Positions 35,094 to 42,833 of a stretch of DNA of 64,000 nt are shown piece after piece. Source of the DNA: Collinsella aerofaciens (lineage in GTDB: Bacteria > Actinomycetota > Coriobacteriia > Coriobacteriales > Coriobacteriaceae). Below the pieces are notes generated by a model. That model was given only the letters and a program-made list of their open reading frames with translations. It searched no databases and was not told where the DNA came from. Position 1 is the first letter of the stretch. Each line of letters begins with the position of its first letter. The translations under genes were made by a program, and so were the position numbers. The stretch lies in the NCBI RefSeq assembly GCF_005844325.1, contig NZ_SPFY01000001.1, positions 108,701 through 172,700 of the forward strand, written 5' to 3'.

Positions 35094-35531
35094 CTACTTC
35101 TTTGCCGGTGTCGTATACGAAACCGCTATACCCGCGGCAATTGCCATGAGACAGCTCGCGATGAATCCGAACTCATACTTCAAAACGTTTGTTGCGGTCA
35201 GGGCGATAATCAACACGGTCGCAATTTGCAGAATTATCATTATTGCGAAGAGATTGATTCCTTGTTTGGCCGAAGTCGCTGAGTGAGTTTGGCTTTGTTG
35301 ATTCAGGTTGTAGCTGACAACAAAAGCGACCAGTTCGCTTGATACGGGGCCGACTACATAGAAAAAGATTGCGTCAATGAAGCCTATAGTGTTGTAAGTT
35401 GTTTCGCCGGAAAAAACAGTGTATAAAGCATATCCAAATCTTGGCTGATTCATGTATGAGTACGAAAAGACGAAGAGCGTCAATATTGCTACTACCAGAA
35501 GTGCATTCAGGACAAATCGTTTGCTTTTCAT
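35094..35531 (-). CDS. Four-helix membrane protein of unknown function
   Basis: 145 residues from ATG 35531, with AAGGAG 6 bases upstream. Four hydrophobic segments: NALLVVAILTLFVFSYSY, IDAIFFYVVGPVSSELVAFV, LFAIMIILQIATVLIIALTA and IASCLMAIAAGIAVSY. No motif. Lower GC than the core genes. The overall layout resembles small immunity-type membrane proteins, but there is no partner toxin nearby. Confidence 0.6.
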   Translation of the reverse strand: MKSKRFVLNALLVVAILTLFVFSYSYMNQPRFGYALYTVFSGETTYNTIGFIDAIFFYVVGPVSSELVAFVVSYNLNQQSQTHSATSAKQGINLFAIMIILQIATVLIIALTATNVLKYEFGFIASCLMAIAAGIAVSYTTPAKK

Positions 35532-35627
35532 CGATCGCTCCTTCTGGGTGACTCTTATTTGTAATTCTACAGCATCCATTTGTTTTTCAAAGAATTTGAC
35601 TGTCCTAAATAACATGCACTTTCGCTG

Positions 35628-35657
35628 GAGGGTCGCTGTTTGGCGGCCCTCTTTTTT
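35628..35657 (+). terminator. Rho-independent terminator
   Basis: GAGGGTCGC and GCGGCCCTC form nine pairs including one G-U around a short loop, followed by six T. On the plus strand it precedes the 41-residue small gene, so it may end an upstream RNA or an antisense transcript. Confidence 0.75.
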
Positions 35658-35776
35658 GCACAGGCGCGGTGGGATGGTAATAATCGGGCGGGAGTCAGCC
35701 GCTCTGATAGAATCGTCCTTGCTGTCGGCAGCCCTCGTGCCGGGCAGAGCCCTCCATCCGATGGGAGGTGATGCCC

Positions 35777-35902
35777 ATGACCGATTTCACTGAGCTCGTG
35801 AAGCTCCTGACTGCTATGGTCTCGCTCCTCACGGCCCTTGTCGTCCTTTCCAAGGCACTCAAGCAGGGTTCGAAGCCCAAAAAGAAAGGCCACCGTCGCT
35901 AA
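35777..35902 (+). CDS. 41-residue membrane peptide, type I toxin/holin-like
   Basis: ATG 35777 follows GGGAGGTG. The peptide starts MTDFTELVKLLTAMVSL, has a single hydrophobic helix (LLTAMVSLLTALVVLSKAL) and ends in a very basic tail (KPKKKGHRR). This is the layout of TxpA/Fst/Hol-Tox type I toxins. No antisense RNA can be proved from sequence, but a terminator stands 120 bases upstream, and the 3' end overlaps by four bases a convergent small gene. Confidence 0.55.
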   Translation: MTDFTELVKLLTAMVSLLTALVVLSKALKQGSKPKKKGHRR

Positions 35903-36054
35903 GACGATGACCCAACTTCATTAAGCAACGGCTCTGCCCAGCTCTCTACAACTTGGGCTGCCGTCGGCACCATTTTACCCTCCTGACGAGGAATTCGTCC
36001 ATATTTCAAAAACCAAATTGCGTTTGCTATCGAAGCCTTGATTATCAACTTCAT
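35899..36054 (-). CDS. 51-residue protein of the palindrome-MKLIIK type
   Basis: ATG 36054 follows GGGAGGTGTTCGG. The product starts MKLIIKASIANAIWFLKYG and continues with an RIPRQEGKMVPTA segment and an acidic end. The leader contains palindrome B immediately upstream. It converges on, and overlaps by 4 bases, the toxin-like gene. Function is unknown. Sharing its leader and first residues with the 33.0-kb copy suggests a repeated gene family. Confidence 0.55.
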   Translation of the reverse strand: MKLIIKASIANAIWFLKYGRIPRQEGKMVPTAAQVVESWAEPLLNEVGSSS

Positions 36055-36122
36055 CCGAACACCTCCCACATTCATCCGCACATGTGCGGATGAATGCGGG
36101 AACCCGATACCCTGAGGGCCGG
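36036..36122. repeat. Palindromic leader, copy B (with 28-bp perfect palindrome)
   Basis: A perfect palindrome occupies 36069-36096 (half site CATTCATCCGCACA). Reading on the minus strand, it is preceded by GGGTATCG and followed by GGGAGGTGTTCGGATGAAG, matching copy A over about 75 bases in inverted orientation. Confidence 0.8.
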
Positions 36123-36493
36123 ACCGGCCGGCACCGGGAGATCGGAGGACGGCCGGTCCGGAAAGAGGAAGAAGGGTTCCGCGGAGGCGGCCCCGAGGGC
36201 CTACGGCAGGCTCACCAGGCACGAGCGGGACACGGTCCAGAGGATGCTGGAGCGCAGGGCCTCGTGCAGGGAGATCGCCAGGGAGCTGTGCAGGTCGCCC
36301 TCGGCGGTGAGCGCCGAGGTGGCGTCGCACAGGTTCGTGACGGCGCCGAAGTCCAGGCGCGGCGAGCGCGTCGACGGCTCGGCCGACCTGTCGGCGGCCT
36401 GCCCGCGCCTGGCGGCGTGGCCGCGCTGCTGCAACGGGTGCGGCCGGTACCGTGCGATCGGCTGCAAGCGCCGCCCGCACGTATTCTGTGTTT
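36104..36493 (+). pseudogene. IS30-type transposase N-terminal fragment
   Basis: The frame encodes RLTRHERDTVQRMLERR and REIARELCRSPSAVSAEV, an IS30-type helix-turn-helix, then CCNGCGRYRAIGCKRRP, a zinc-knuckle-like stretch typical of this subgroup. The DDE catalytic domain is missing, because the gene is cut at about 36493 by the IS21-type end. The N-terminus may be within the repeat-flanked region. Confidence 0.65.
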
Positions 36494-36571
36494 CGTCAAG
36501 AGGATTTGAGCAAAAAGAGCATCGGAAATTGAGCAGTCGCAGCATCGGAAGCGCGCACGCTTTTTGAGCGG

Positions 36572-37314
36572 CTAGCCCTCCTGCATGAGGGCATGGCGGA
36601 CGCGGTAGGACTCGCCGCGGAACTGGACGAGCCTCCCGTGGTGGACGATGCGGTCGATCAGGGCGGCGGCCATCTGGTCGTCCCCGAACACCGCCCACAC
36701 CTGCTGAACTCCAGGTTCGTGGTGAATACCACCGACTGCCTCTCGTATGCGTCGGCGAGGACCTGGAAGAGCAGCCTCGCCCCGTCCGCGTCGAGCGGGA
36801 GAAACCCGAGCTCGTCGATGACGAGCAGGCGGGCCTTGCCGATGATTGCGGCCTCCCGGTCGAGCCTCCCGTCGTCGCGGGCGCGCCTCAGGCGCATCAC
36901 GAGCGAGGACGCCGTGAAGAAGCGCGCCTCGAGCCTCCTCTCGCACGCCAGCGCGCAGAGGGCCGACGCCATGTGCGTCTTGCCGGTGCCGACGTCGCCC
37001 ATGAGCACGAGGTCCTCCCTGCGCTCGACGAAGTCGAGCGCGAGCAGCGACTCGCGCCCCATGCCCTCCGGCCACGACACGGCCGACCAGTCGTAGCCGT
37101 CGAAGGTCTTGGGCGCCGGCAGCGCGCAGCGCCTGAGCAGCGTCGCGCGCTTCGAGGCCTCGCGGCTGGACCTCTCCGCCTCGAGGTAGCCCGCCAGGTA
37201 CTCCACCTGCTTCGGGGTGCCGAGCCTCGACCACTCCTCCAGGACGGCGGTGGTGAGCGAGCACGACCGCCCGGCCTCCACGACCCTGCGGGCCAGCTCC
37301 TCGCTAGCTGCCAT
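36572..37314 (-). pseudogene. istB: IstB-type transposition ATPase with late frameshift
   Basis: From ATG 37314 the product has Walker A GDVGTGKTHMASAL and Walker B LLVIDELGFLPL. Near 36700 the frame shifts: the original frame ends in FSRCGRCSG, while the neighbouring frame continues FGDDQMAAALIDRIVHHG and RGESYRVRHAL to 36572, as in intact IstB. One lost base explains it. The last ~45 residues are therefore detached. Confidence 0.75.
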
Positions 37315-37430
37315 CGGCGACCGCCCCCTTCAGGAACCCGTCGTAGACCGACAGGTCGGCCCCGCCGGCCCCGCCGAGAGGGCGCGCGCAGAGAGGGGCG
37401 ATGCCCCGCTGGCCTAGCCTAAGGGCGAAA
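37304..37430 (-). pseudogene. istA: IstA C-terminal remnant
   Basis: The last ~40 codons of an IstA-like frame, ending LSVYDGFLKGAVADGS, overlap the istB start by 11 bases, as normal in IS21 elements. The catalytic DDE core is absent. Confidence 0.5.
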
Positions 37431-37699
37431 ATGGAATAGACGGACCGACCGTCCGGCTGAGTCTGGGAAGAGGTGCCGGGCGGCGGGCGGAGCATGGCCA
37501 CCGGACCCATCGAAACACATCTCCACCGTTCCTTCAACTGGGAAAACGACGCCCCGTGGCCTGAATGGGGCCTCGGGGGCGTTCGGCTAACTGCGGGAAC
37601 GGCCTATCCGCTCAATGTGTTCGGCTGAGATCGGAAATCAACCATATTATGGGCACAGTCGGCAATTGGGTTGGATAGCCTCGCACCAGAGGAATCAAC

Positions 37700-38166
37700 A
37701 TGAGTACAAGTAGCTACAAACCGCAAAAAGGCCGTGGCCTCCCGTGGCCTTTAGACACGGACGCTCCATCGGTTGCCGATCAGGCCGAGACGCCTAGCGA
37801 GATGGAGGCGGCGCTTGACGTTCGACAGGATGAGATTGCAAAGAGCGAGATCCTGAGTGGAATCAACAGGCCATCCTACGACTCATTATTTGCGGTCGCG
37901 AAGAATCGCGTCCAGCTTGCGATTCTGATCATGATTTGCTCCTTCCAGACGTCCAAAGGGCCTAATAGGAAGGATGCCAACGGAAAAGAACTTACAAAAG
38001 GTCTTTTCATGCGTCAGGACAAGCTCGAAAAAAAGTCTGTTCGACTCAACCGACTGTATCGAAAGCTCTGGGCGAGCTGGCTCATCGAGGCATCATCATG
38101 AAGACCGATGGGGTGTGGGTCATCGTTTGGGCTCAGCTCGATATTCAAGCGCGTGAGGCCGGATGA
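37700..38166 (+). pseudogene. Winged-helix protein gene, apparently frameshifted
   Basis: From ATG 37700 (AGAGGAATC upstream) 133 residues run to 38101, including FAVAKNRVQLAILIMICSF and EKKSVRLNRLYRKL. One base later the next frame continues LGELAHRGIIMKTDGVWVI to a stop at 38166. Joined, the two halves give the helix-turn-helix-wing pattern of plasmid replication or DnaD-like regulators. I infer a one-base indel near 38073. Confidence 0.5.
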
Positions 38167-38628
38167 GATCCGCGCGCGGACGCGGGCGGCGAGGTCGGAT
38201 GTGAAAGCCGGACCGCAGAGGTATCGAGCGCACGCGGCTAGGGCCTCGAGGGCGCCTGGCGGGTAGGGAGATCCGAGCATGAGGCAGGACAACGCGCAGG
38301 CCCGCGAAAGGTTCACGAGCTCCCCCGCGACGCGGCAGACCCTCGGCTGCCCCTCGTAAAGGATGCAGAAGACACGGTCGAGGTCCGACGGTTCGACCAG
38401 GCTGTACCGGCAGTCCGCGTACAGTGCGCAGCCCCTCCCGCGCGGGTCGCCGTCCGAGTCCTCATCCGGCTCATGATGGCGCACCTCGACCCAAAGGCCC
38501 TCCAACACATCGTCGAACCCGAAATCGAGCTCCGCCTGGACGCTCTCGCCGAACGCATCGCCCAGGGCGAGCTTCGGCACCTTCGTCACACGGCCGTCCA
38601 GCCACTCAATCTCTGTCATCGCGCGCAT
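38167..38628 (-). CDS. Hypothetical protein, C-terminus uncertain
   Basis: From ATG 38628 (GAAGGGG upstream) the product begins MRAMTEIEWLDGRVTKVPK and contains DPRGRGCALYADCRYSLVEP. The frame stays open to 38014, but its last ~50 codons lie antisense to the conserved winged-helix gene and are probably readthrough. I therefore list only the part to 38167. The family is not recognised; it looks like a truncated gene joined to foreign DNA. Confidence 0.45.
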
Positions 38629-39128
38629 GGTCCAAGCCCCTTCCGACACGGGATTGTCAGCTCAACCCGACCCTTACCCATACGGACGAACATAACTCGC
38701 CAGGGGAAGCCCCTGAAGGCCGTGCGCCACAACATGAGGCCGAATCCGCCCCCGGCTGGACAGGCCAACAACGAAGGAGCACACGGAACCGGCGCGGCGT
38801 TACAACCGTCCCGGCAAGCGTGTCACTTGGCCAAGTCATGATGCCGACAAACCCGGAAATGCTCCAACGGAGCGCCGAACGAGCGTAACAATACAAAGCC
38901 GTGCAACACGTGTTGGACGACCGGAACATCCCAAACAAAGGCCTGTAGGTCCCACCTTCAAGCCCAATAGCAAAATGTGCATCAGCGGATTTGCAGCGAT
39001 ACAAGTCTCAACCGTCACCATCACGCCGCAGCGCGCCTAGTCCCACTCATCCTACTGCAAATGTCCCAGAACGAGAAAACGACCAGCTTAACATGCCAAC
39101 CTTTATATCCGCACGCGCGTAATTCAAC
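38629..39128. other. 500 bases without a supportable gene
   Basis: Only short frames with no ribosome site are present on either strand. I see no tRNA, terminator or repeat of note. Confidence 0.5.
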
Positions 39129-39755
39129 TCATAAGGACCGGCTATCCCTTACCTGTGACACAATCTCAAACGCACAGAACAGAATCATCAGTCCAATCAT
39201 CGTATAAGAGGCAGCCGAACCTTCAAGCACTATTCCACAAAGAACAATCTCCGCGCAGCCAATAAGAACCGTTATCAGGCGCTCTGCCTTTTTGCTCTCG
39301 CCGCTCGCATAAAAAGGCGGCAAAGCGCACAAGATCACATATAGCCCGGGAAGGAAATACAGGATCGATAGTCCAAGTCCCCCATCAACCGCAGTGCTTT
39401 GCGTAAGAATCAACTGAACCCAAACGGCAATTATCACTGAGCAGGTTGTCGATAAAAGAAGACTAGAAATATAGCACGCAACAAAGTCCCGTCGCATTCG
39501 AGCAGAGAAATCCGCGAACTCTCTTCGCCGCGTGGAAACAATAAGGTACACAGAAATTGCAATAGAACCAATCAGAGAAAACAGCGGAACAACCAGCAAT
39601 TCAAGCTTATTACCCCATCGATCAACCACACCCCCACTCCAATGAGCGGGAATTGTATCAGGGAGGACTGACCAAGCCGCCCATAGAATCAGAAATGGAA
39701 GAATAGAGAGGATGAAAGATGATAACACTGCAGTAGTTTTTTTTGAGGCTCTCAT
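39129..39755 (-). CDS. DUF1648/SdpI-like membrane protein
   Basis: 208 residues from ATG 39755 (AAGGAG upstream). Five to six hydrophobic segments. The loop after the first carries LPDTIPAHWSGGVVDRWGNK, the DUF1648 signature found in SdpI-type immunity proteins and other membrane proteins. The role here is unknown. A stand-alone gene upstream of the pilin-like cluster. Confidence 0.75.
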   Translation of the reverse strand: MRASKKTTAVLSSFILSILPFLILWAAWSVLPDTIPAHWSGGVVDRWGNKLELLVVPLFSLIGSIAISVYLIVSTRRREFADFSARMRRDFVACYISSLLLSTTCSVIIAVWVQLILTQSTAVDGGLGLSILYFLPGLYVILCALPPFYASGESKKAERLITVLIGCAEIVLCGIVLEGSAASYTMIGLMILFCAFEIVSQVRDSRSL

Positions 39756-39856
39756 CGATTCCGCATCTCCTTGCGCGCCCACATTCCACTCCGCCTTAAA
39801 TCAAGTATACGTTTTGGAACGGGATGTCACTCCGAACGCCTTACCCTCTTAGTGTG

Positions 39857-39873
39857 AATGCCGCTGCGGCATT
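39857..39873. repeat. Small hairpin upstream of pilin-like gene 1
   Basis: AATGCCGC and GCGGCATT with a single T between, about 70 bases before the start codon. The corresponding position of gene 3 has a closely similar hairpin (42748-42762). Confidence 0.5.
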
Positions 39874-39943
39874 GTTGACTCATCCTTAGTAATCGCGTCT
39901 ATCCTCTGCAGCATCAGCCAAAGCAATCCGAGAGGAGCCGCAC

Positions 39944-40908
39944 ATGCATGCAGCGGAAATTCCTTTCGGGGGGGGGTATCTCCCAGATTTACCCGCCGCC
40001 CGAAGGGGCAGTCGACAGTCGAGTACGTACTGATCATCGCGATCATCGTCCTGGTGGTGCTGATCGCGGGACCGTGGGTCTCGTCGGCGATCACAAACCA
40101 GTTCAACACGGTGGCGGGGACGCTCGGCAACGGAATCTCAAAGGGGAGCTGGGAGTCGGGCGGCACGGGCGGCGGCAACGGGTCGTTGACCGACGCCGAC
40201 ATCGTGGACCCCGTTCACGGGATAGCGTTCGCCGTGTACTCGGAGGACGACCACAGCCTCATGTTCTACAAGCGCCGCGGGGTCCCCAGAGTCGGTGACA
40301 TGCTCAACAGCCGCCGCGTGACGGCGGTGTATACGGGGTTCGAAAATGGATACGCCACCGCGACCGTGGGAAACGACGGCAAGACGACTGCCCCCTGGTG
40401 GCCTAACAGAAATAATATCGTGGCCGTAAAGGCCATTGACGATGGCATAGAAATCCACTCGTTGGCATTTTGCTTTCAGTACATGGAGAACTGCAAGAGC
40501 TTTGATCTGGCAAAGTTCGACATGTCGAACTGCACAAATCTGCAGCACGCATTCGCGTATTGCGGCAATGCGACTTCCTTCAGTATTTCAAGCTGGGATA
40601 CGTCCTCGGTCGTCGAATTCGACTCGGCGCTCAAAAACCTTTACAAGGTCGAGGAGATTGACATCTCCGGATGGTCGACGCGGAAAGCCGGCGATTTACG
40701 TCTCCTTTTTTCCACCGACAGTTCGCTGAAAAGCGTGAAATTTGGACCAGGGTGGAAGACCTCAGATGTTATGGATATGCTCGGCATGTTTAGCTATTGC
40801 AAAAATCTAAACCTCGACTGTTCCGATTGGAATGTCCCAACCTATGCCAATCATAGTGACTTCAATCACTGCGCCCCCGGCGTTATCCTCCCGAAGGCGT
40901 GGCAGTAG
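39944..40908 (+). CDS. Pilin-like surface protein 1 with BspA-type repeats, phase-OFF by one G
   Basis: ATG 39944 has GAGGAG upstream. With the nine G at 39968-39976 the frame stops at about codon 30. With one more G it would read through GVSPRFTRRPKGQSTVEYV into an intact frame to 40908. After a short basic leader comes a class III/type IV prepilin motif (GQSTVEY and a hydrophobic helix IIAIIVLVVLIAGPW). The C-terminal cargo has BspA/DUF285-like repeats (FDMSNCTNLQHAF, ISSWDTSSVVEF, IDISGWST). Cleavage at G/Q by a prepilin peptidase is expected. No other lesion is seen, so slippage in the G run should switch the protein on and off. Confidence 0.75.
39968..39976 (+). repeat. Poly-G tract (G9) in gene 1
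   Basis: Nine consecutive G, nine codons into the gene. The upstream ATG and the downstream pilin frame differ by two bases (one G short). A typical slippage tract. Confidence 0.85.
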
Positions 40909-41053
40909 GTCTGAAGAAACAAAACGGCAAGCAGTTTATGTGGCGCGGGCACCCGTGCCGCCGTTGCCTCAGCGACACGTTACGGGCTAGTCGGTTCGAT
41001 TTAACGTACGCTCTGCATGCAATATCAATCCCCATGCGAAGGGAGTGTCGCAT

Positions 41054-42056
41054 ATGCATGCAGCGGCAATTAACCTTCGGGGGGCGGGTATCTCCTAGGA
41101 ATACCCGCCTCCGAGGCCAAGGAGCCATCGAGTACGTTCTGGTCATCGCGATTATCGTCCTGGTTGTGATGATAGCCGGCCCTTGGGTCTCGTCGGCAAT
41201 CAGGAACCAGTTCAACACGGTGGCGGGAGTATTGGTAAACGGGACAGCAGGTGGGACTTGGGAACCGAGCGGTTCCGGCAGCGGTAACGGCGCGGGTTCC
41301 GCGACCGTCCAGGCGGCGCTCGCCAAGGACGCGAAGGACACGCGAAGGACTGGACCCTCGGTGAGCAGAAGGCAGTTGCCGAGGACATCGCCGCCAAGGG
41401 CGAGGCGTCGCCCGCCTACGCCAAGGCGAAGGCCGCGATGGATGCCGACACCGAGTTCTCGATGAAGCTCACCGATGGCAAGACGCTGACTTACCGCATT
41501 ATCGGCATCAATCATGATGACCCTGCAGGCGGATCCGGCAAGGCGGGCCTCACGTTCCTCACCACCACGACGGGCATTTGGTCCCCCATGAACGCGATTG
41601 ACACCAACGCCGGCGGTTGGGAGAAGTCTGAACTCCGTCAGAAAATGAACTCCGGCTAGATCTGGAATCTGATGCCCTCCGATTTCCAGTCCAAGGTGAA
41701 GGCCGTCAAAAAGCTATCGAACAATGTCGGGGGCGGTGATGAGAACAAGAACGCCGCCGTGACGGCTACCTCGGACAAGCTGTTCCTGCTCAGCTACTCT
41801 GAGATCGCCCCCCACCTCCTATTGGGCATTCTATCCCTGGACTTCCTCCGAGGGCACCCAGTACGAGGCCTTCAAAGGCAAGGTGACGGAGAACTATAAT
41901 CCCAACTCTGCCATTGCCATTGGCAGCGGTTGGTGGGAGCGTTCGGTGTTTCCGAACGCCTCGAAGGGCTTCCTCCATGTCGACAGCAGCGGCAATCCGT
42001 CGGACAGCAACTCCGCGCCGGGCTGGTTTTGCGTCTCCCCCGCCTGGTGCTTCTAG
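41054..42056 (+). pseudogene. Pilin-like surface protein 2 with DUF6273 cargo, decayed
   Basis: The leader MHAAAINLRG and the prepilin stretch (RGQGAIEYVLVIAIIVLVV) are recognisable. The leader is one base out of frame at an interrupted tract (six G, C, three G at 41079-41088). An 11-base tandem duplication (41329-41350) shifts the frame again. A TAG sits at 41657-41659. A C6 run at 41808-41813 shifts it a third time. The DUF6273-like C-terminus is still readable (PGWFCVSPAWCF to TAG 42056). Several lesions make it a pseudogene, though it may still donate sequence by recombination to gene 3. Confidence 0.75.
41079..41088 (+). repeat. Interrupted G tract in gene 2
   Basis: GGGGGGCGGG at the position equivalent to the G9 tracts of genes 1 and 3. 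The internal C should reduce slippage. One base fewer would restore the leader frame. Confidence 0.75.
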
Positions 42057-42122
42057 CTTGTCTAGCGCAAAGCCCGCGTTACCCCGCGCGTGCTTTCTTT
42101 TGGCGACCGAACGAACGGCTTC

Positions 42123-42250
42123 AGGTTCATGGCACGGGTAGTCGGATTGAAGAGAAATGGGGTCATACAGCGGCTCTCAGAGCGCCTGCCGCACTCCCCC
42201 GCCATTACCTCTGCTGCGTCCTCGTATAGAGTCCATCCTGCTTGGTGTTT
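42123..42250 (+). repeat. Direct repeat downstream of gene 2
   Basis: 128 bases matching 43853-43980 with about 14 differences. Conserved core AGCGGCTCTCAGAGCGCC. It lies behind the terminator region of gene 2. With its partner it could support recombination between the gene units. Confidence 0.8.
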
Positions 42251-42318
42251 CGAGTTCGGGGCGTATACGGTGGGTGGATAATGGATTCACTTCGATGACG
42301 GCGTTTACGGGAGCGACC

Positions 42319-42546
42319 ATGGCGATGCGCGAGATCGCGGTCAAGTTCGATGAGGGCGAAATGGCCTTGATTCAGGGCCATGCGGACGCCACGGGCATGA
42401 CCTTTTCCGAGTTCGTGAGAAGGGCCGCGTTCGAGAAGGCTGAGGACATGGCGGACATCGAGGCCTACAACGAGGCTTTGGACGGGGACGGCGGCACTCG
42501 CTACCCGATGGAAGAGGTCGTGCGCATGGCGGTGGAGGCTGAGTGA
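42319..42546 (+). CDS. Ribbon-helix-helix antitoxin-like protein (DUF6290 type), toxin missing
   Basis: 75 residues from ATG 42319 (GGGAG upstream). It begins MAMREIAVKFDEGEMALIQ and has GMTFSEFVRRAAFEKAEDM, the RHH/RelB-like pattern of DUF6290 antitoxins. Overlapping its stop, a GTG-started frame encodes only 11 codons (starting VIVHTR) before TAA, as if the cognate RelE-type toxin had been deleted. It lies between pilin-like genes 2 and 3. A terminator follows at 42592-42626. Confidence 0.65.
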   Translation: MAMREIAVKFDEGEMALIQGHADATGMTFSEFVRRAAFEKAEDMADIEAYNEALDGDGGTRYPMEEVVRMAVEAE

Positions 42547-42591
42547 TTGTCCACACGCGTTGTCTGTCTCGGCTCTAAAGGCTTCTCTTGG

Positions 42592-42626
42592 GCGGGGTTC
42601 GGCTTATAGCCGGGTCCCGCTTTTTT
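42592..42626 (+). terminator. Rho-independent terminator
   Basis: GCGGG...CGGCT and AGCCG...CCCGC arms around TAT, followed by six T. It ends the antitoxin transcript. Confidence 0.8.
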
Positions 42627-42747
42627 GCGGCTTTCAGTTGTCTTTCTGAAGGTATGAAATGGCTGCCTCGATATGAATACGGTCGGCATTCGAAGCGGAC
42701 GTTATAGCCGCGCTAATAGCGCATGACTTTCTCCCCTGCCGTCATCG

Positions 42748-42762
42748 TTGCCGCAGCGGCAA
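42748..42762. repeat. Small hairpin upstream of pilin-like gene 3
   Basis: TTGCCGC and GCGGCAA with a single A between, about 70 bases before the start codon, the same position as the hairpin before gene 1. Confidence 0.5.
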
Positions 42763-42833
42763 GACCGTTGCAAATACTTGGAATAGCCCTACGCTCGGCT
42801 CGTATTGCAAACCCCGAGTGAAGGGAGCCGTAT

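Larger units (their letters stand above)
36491..37430 (-). mobile_element. IS21-type insertion sequence remnant
   Basis: One terminus is seen at about 36491 (TGTTTCGTC). Behind it are two 22-base direct repeats at 36506 and 36529 (TTGAGCA...AGCATCGGAA), the multiple transposase sites of IS21 ends. istB follows, then only the last ~40 codons of istA. The other end and most of istA are gone. Confidence 0.75.
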
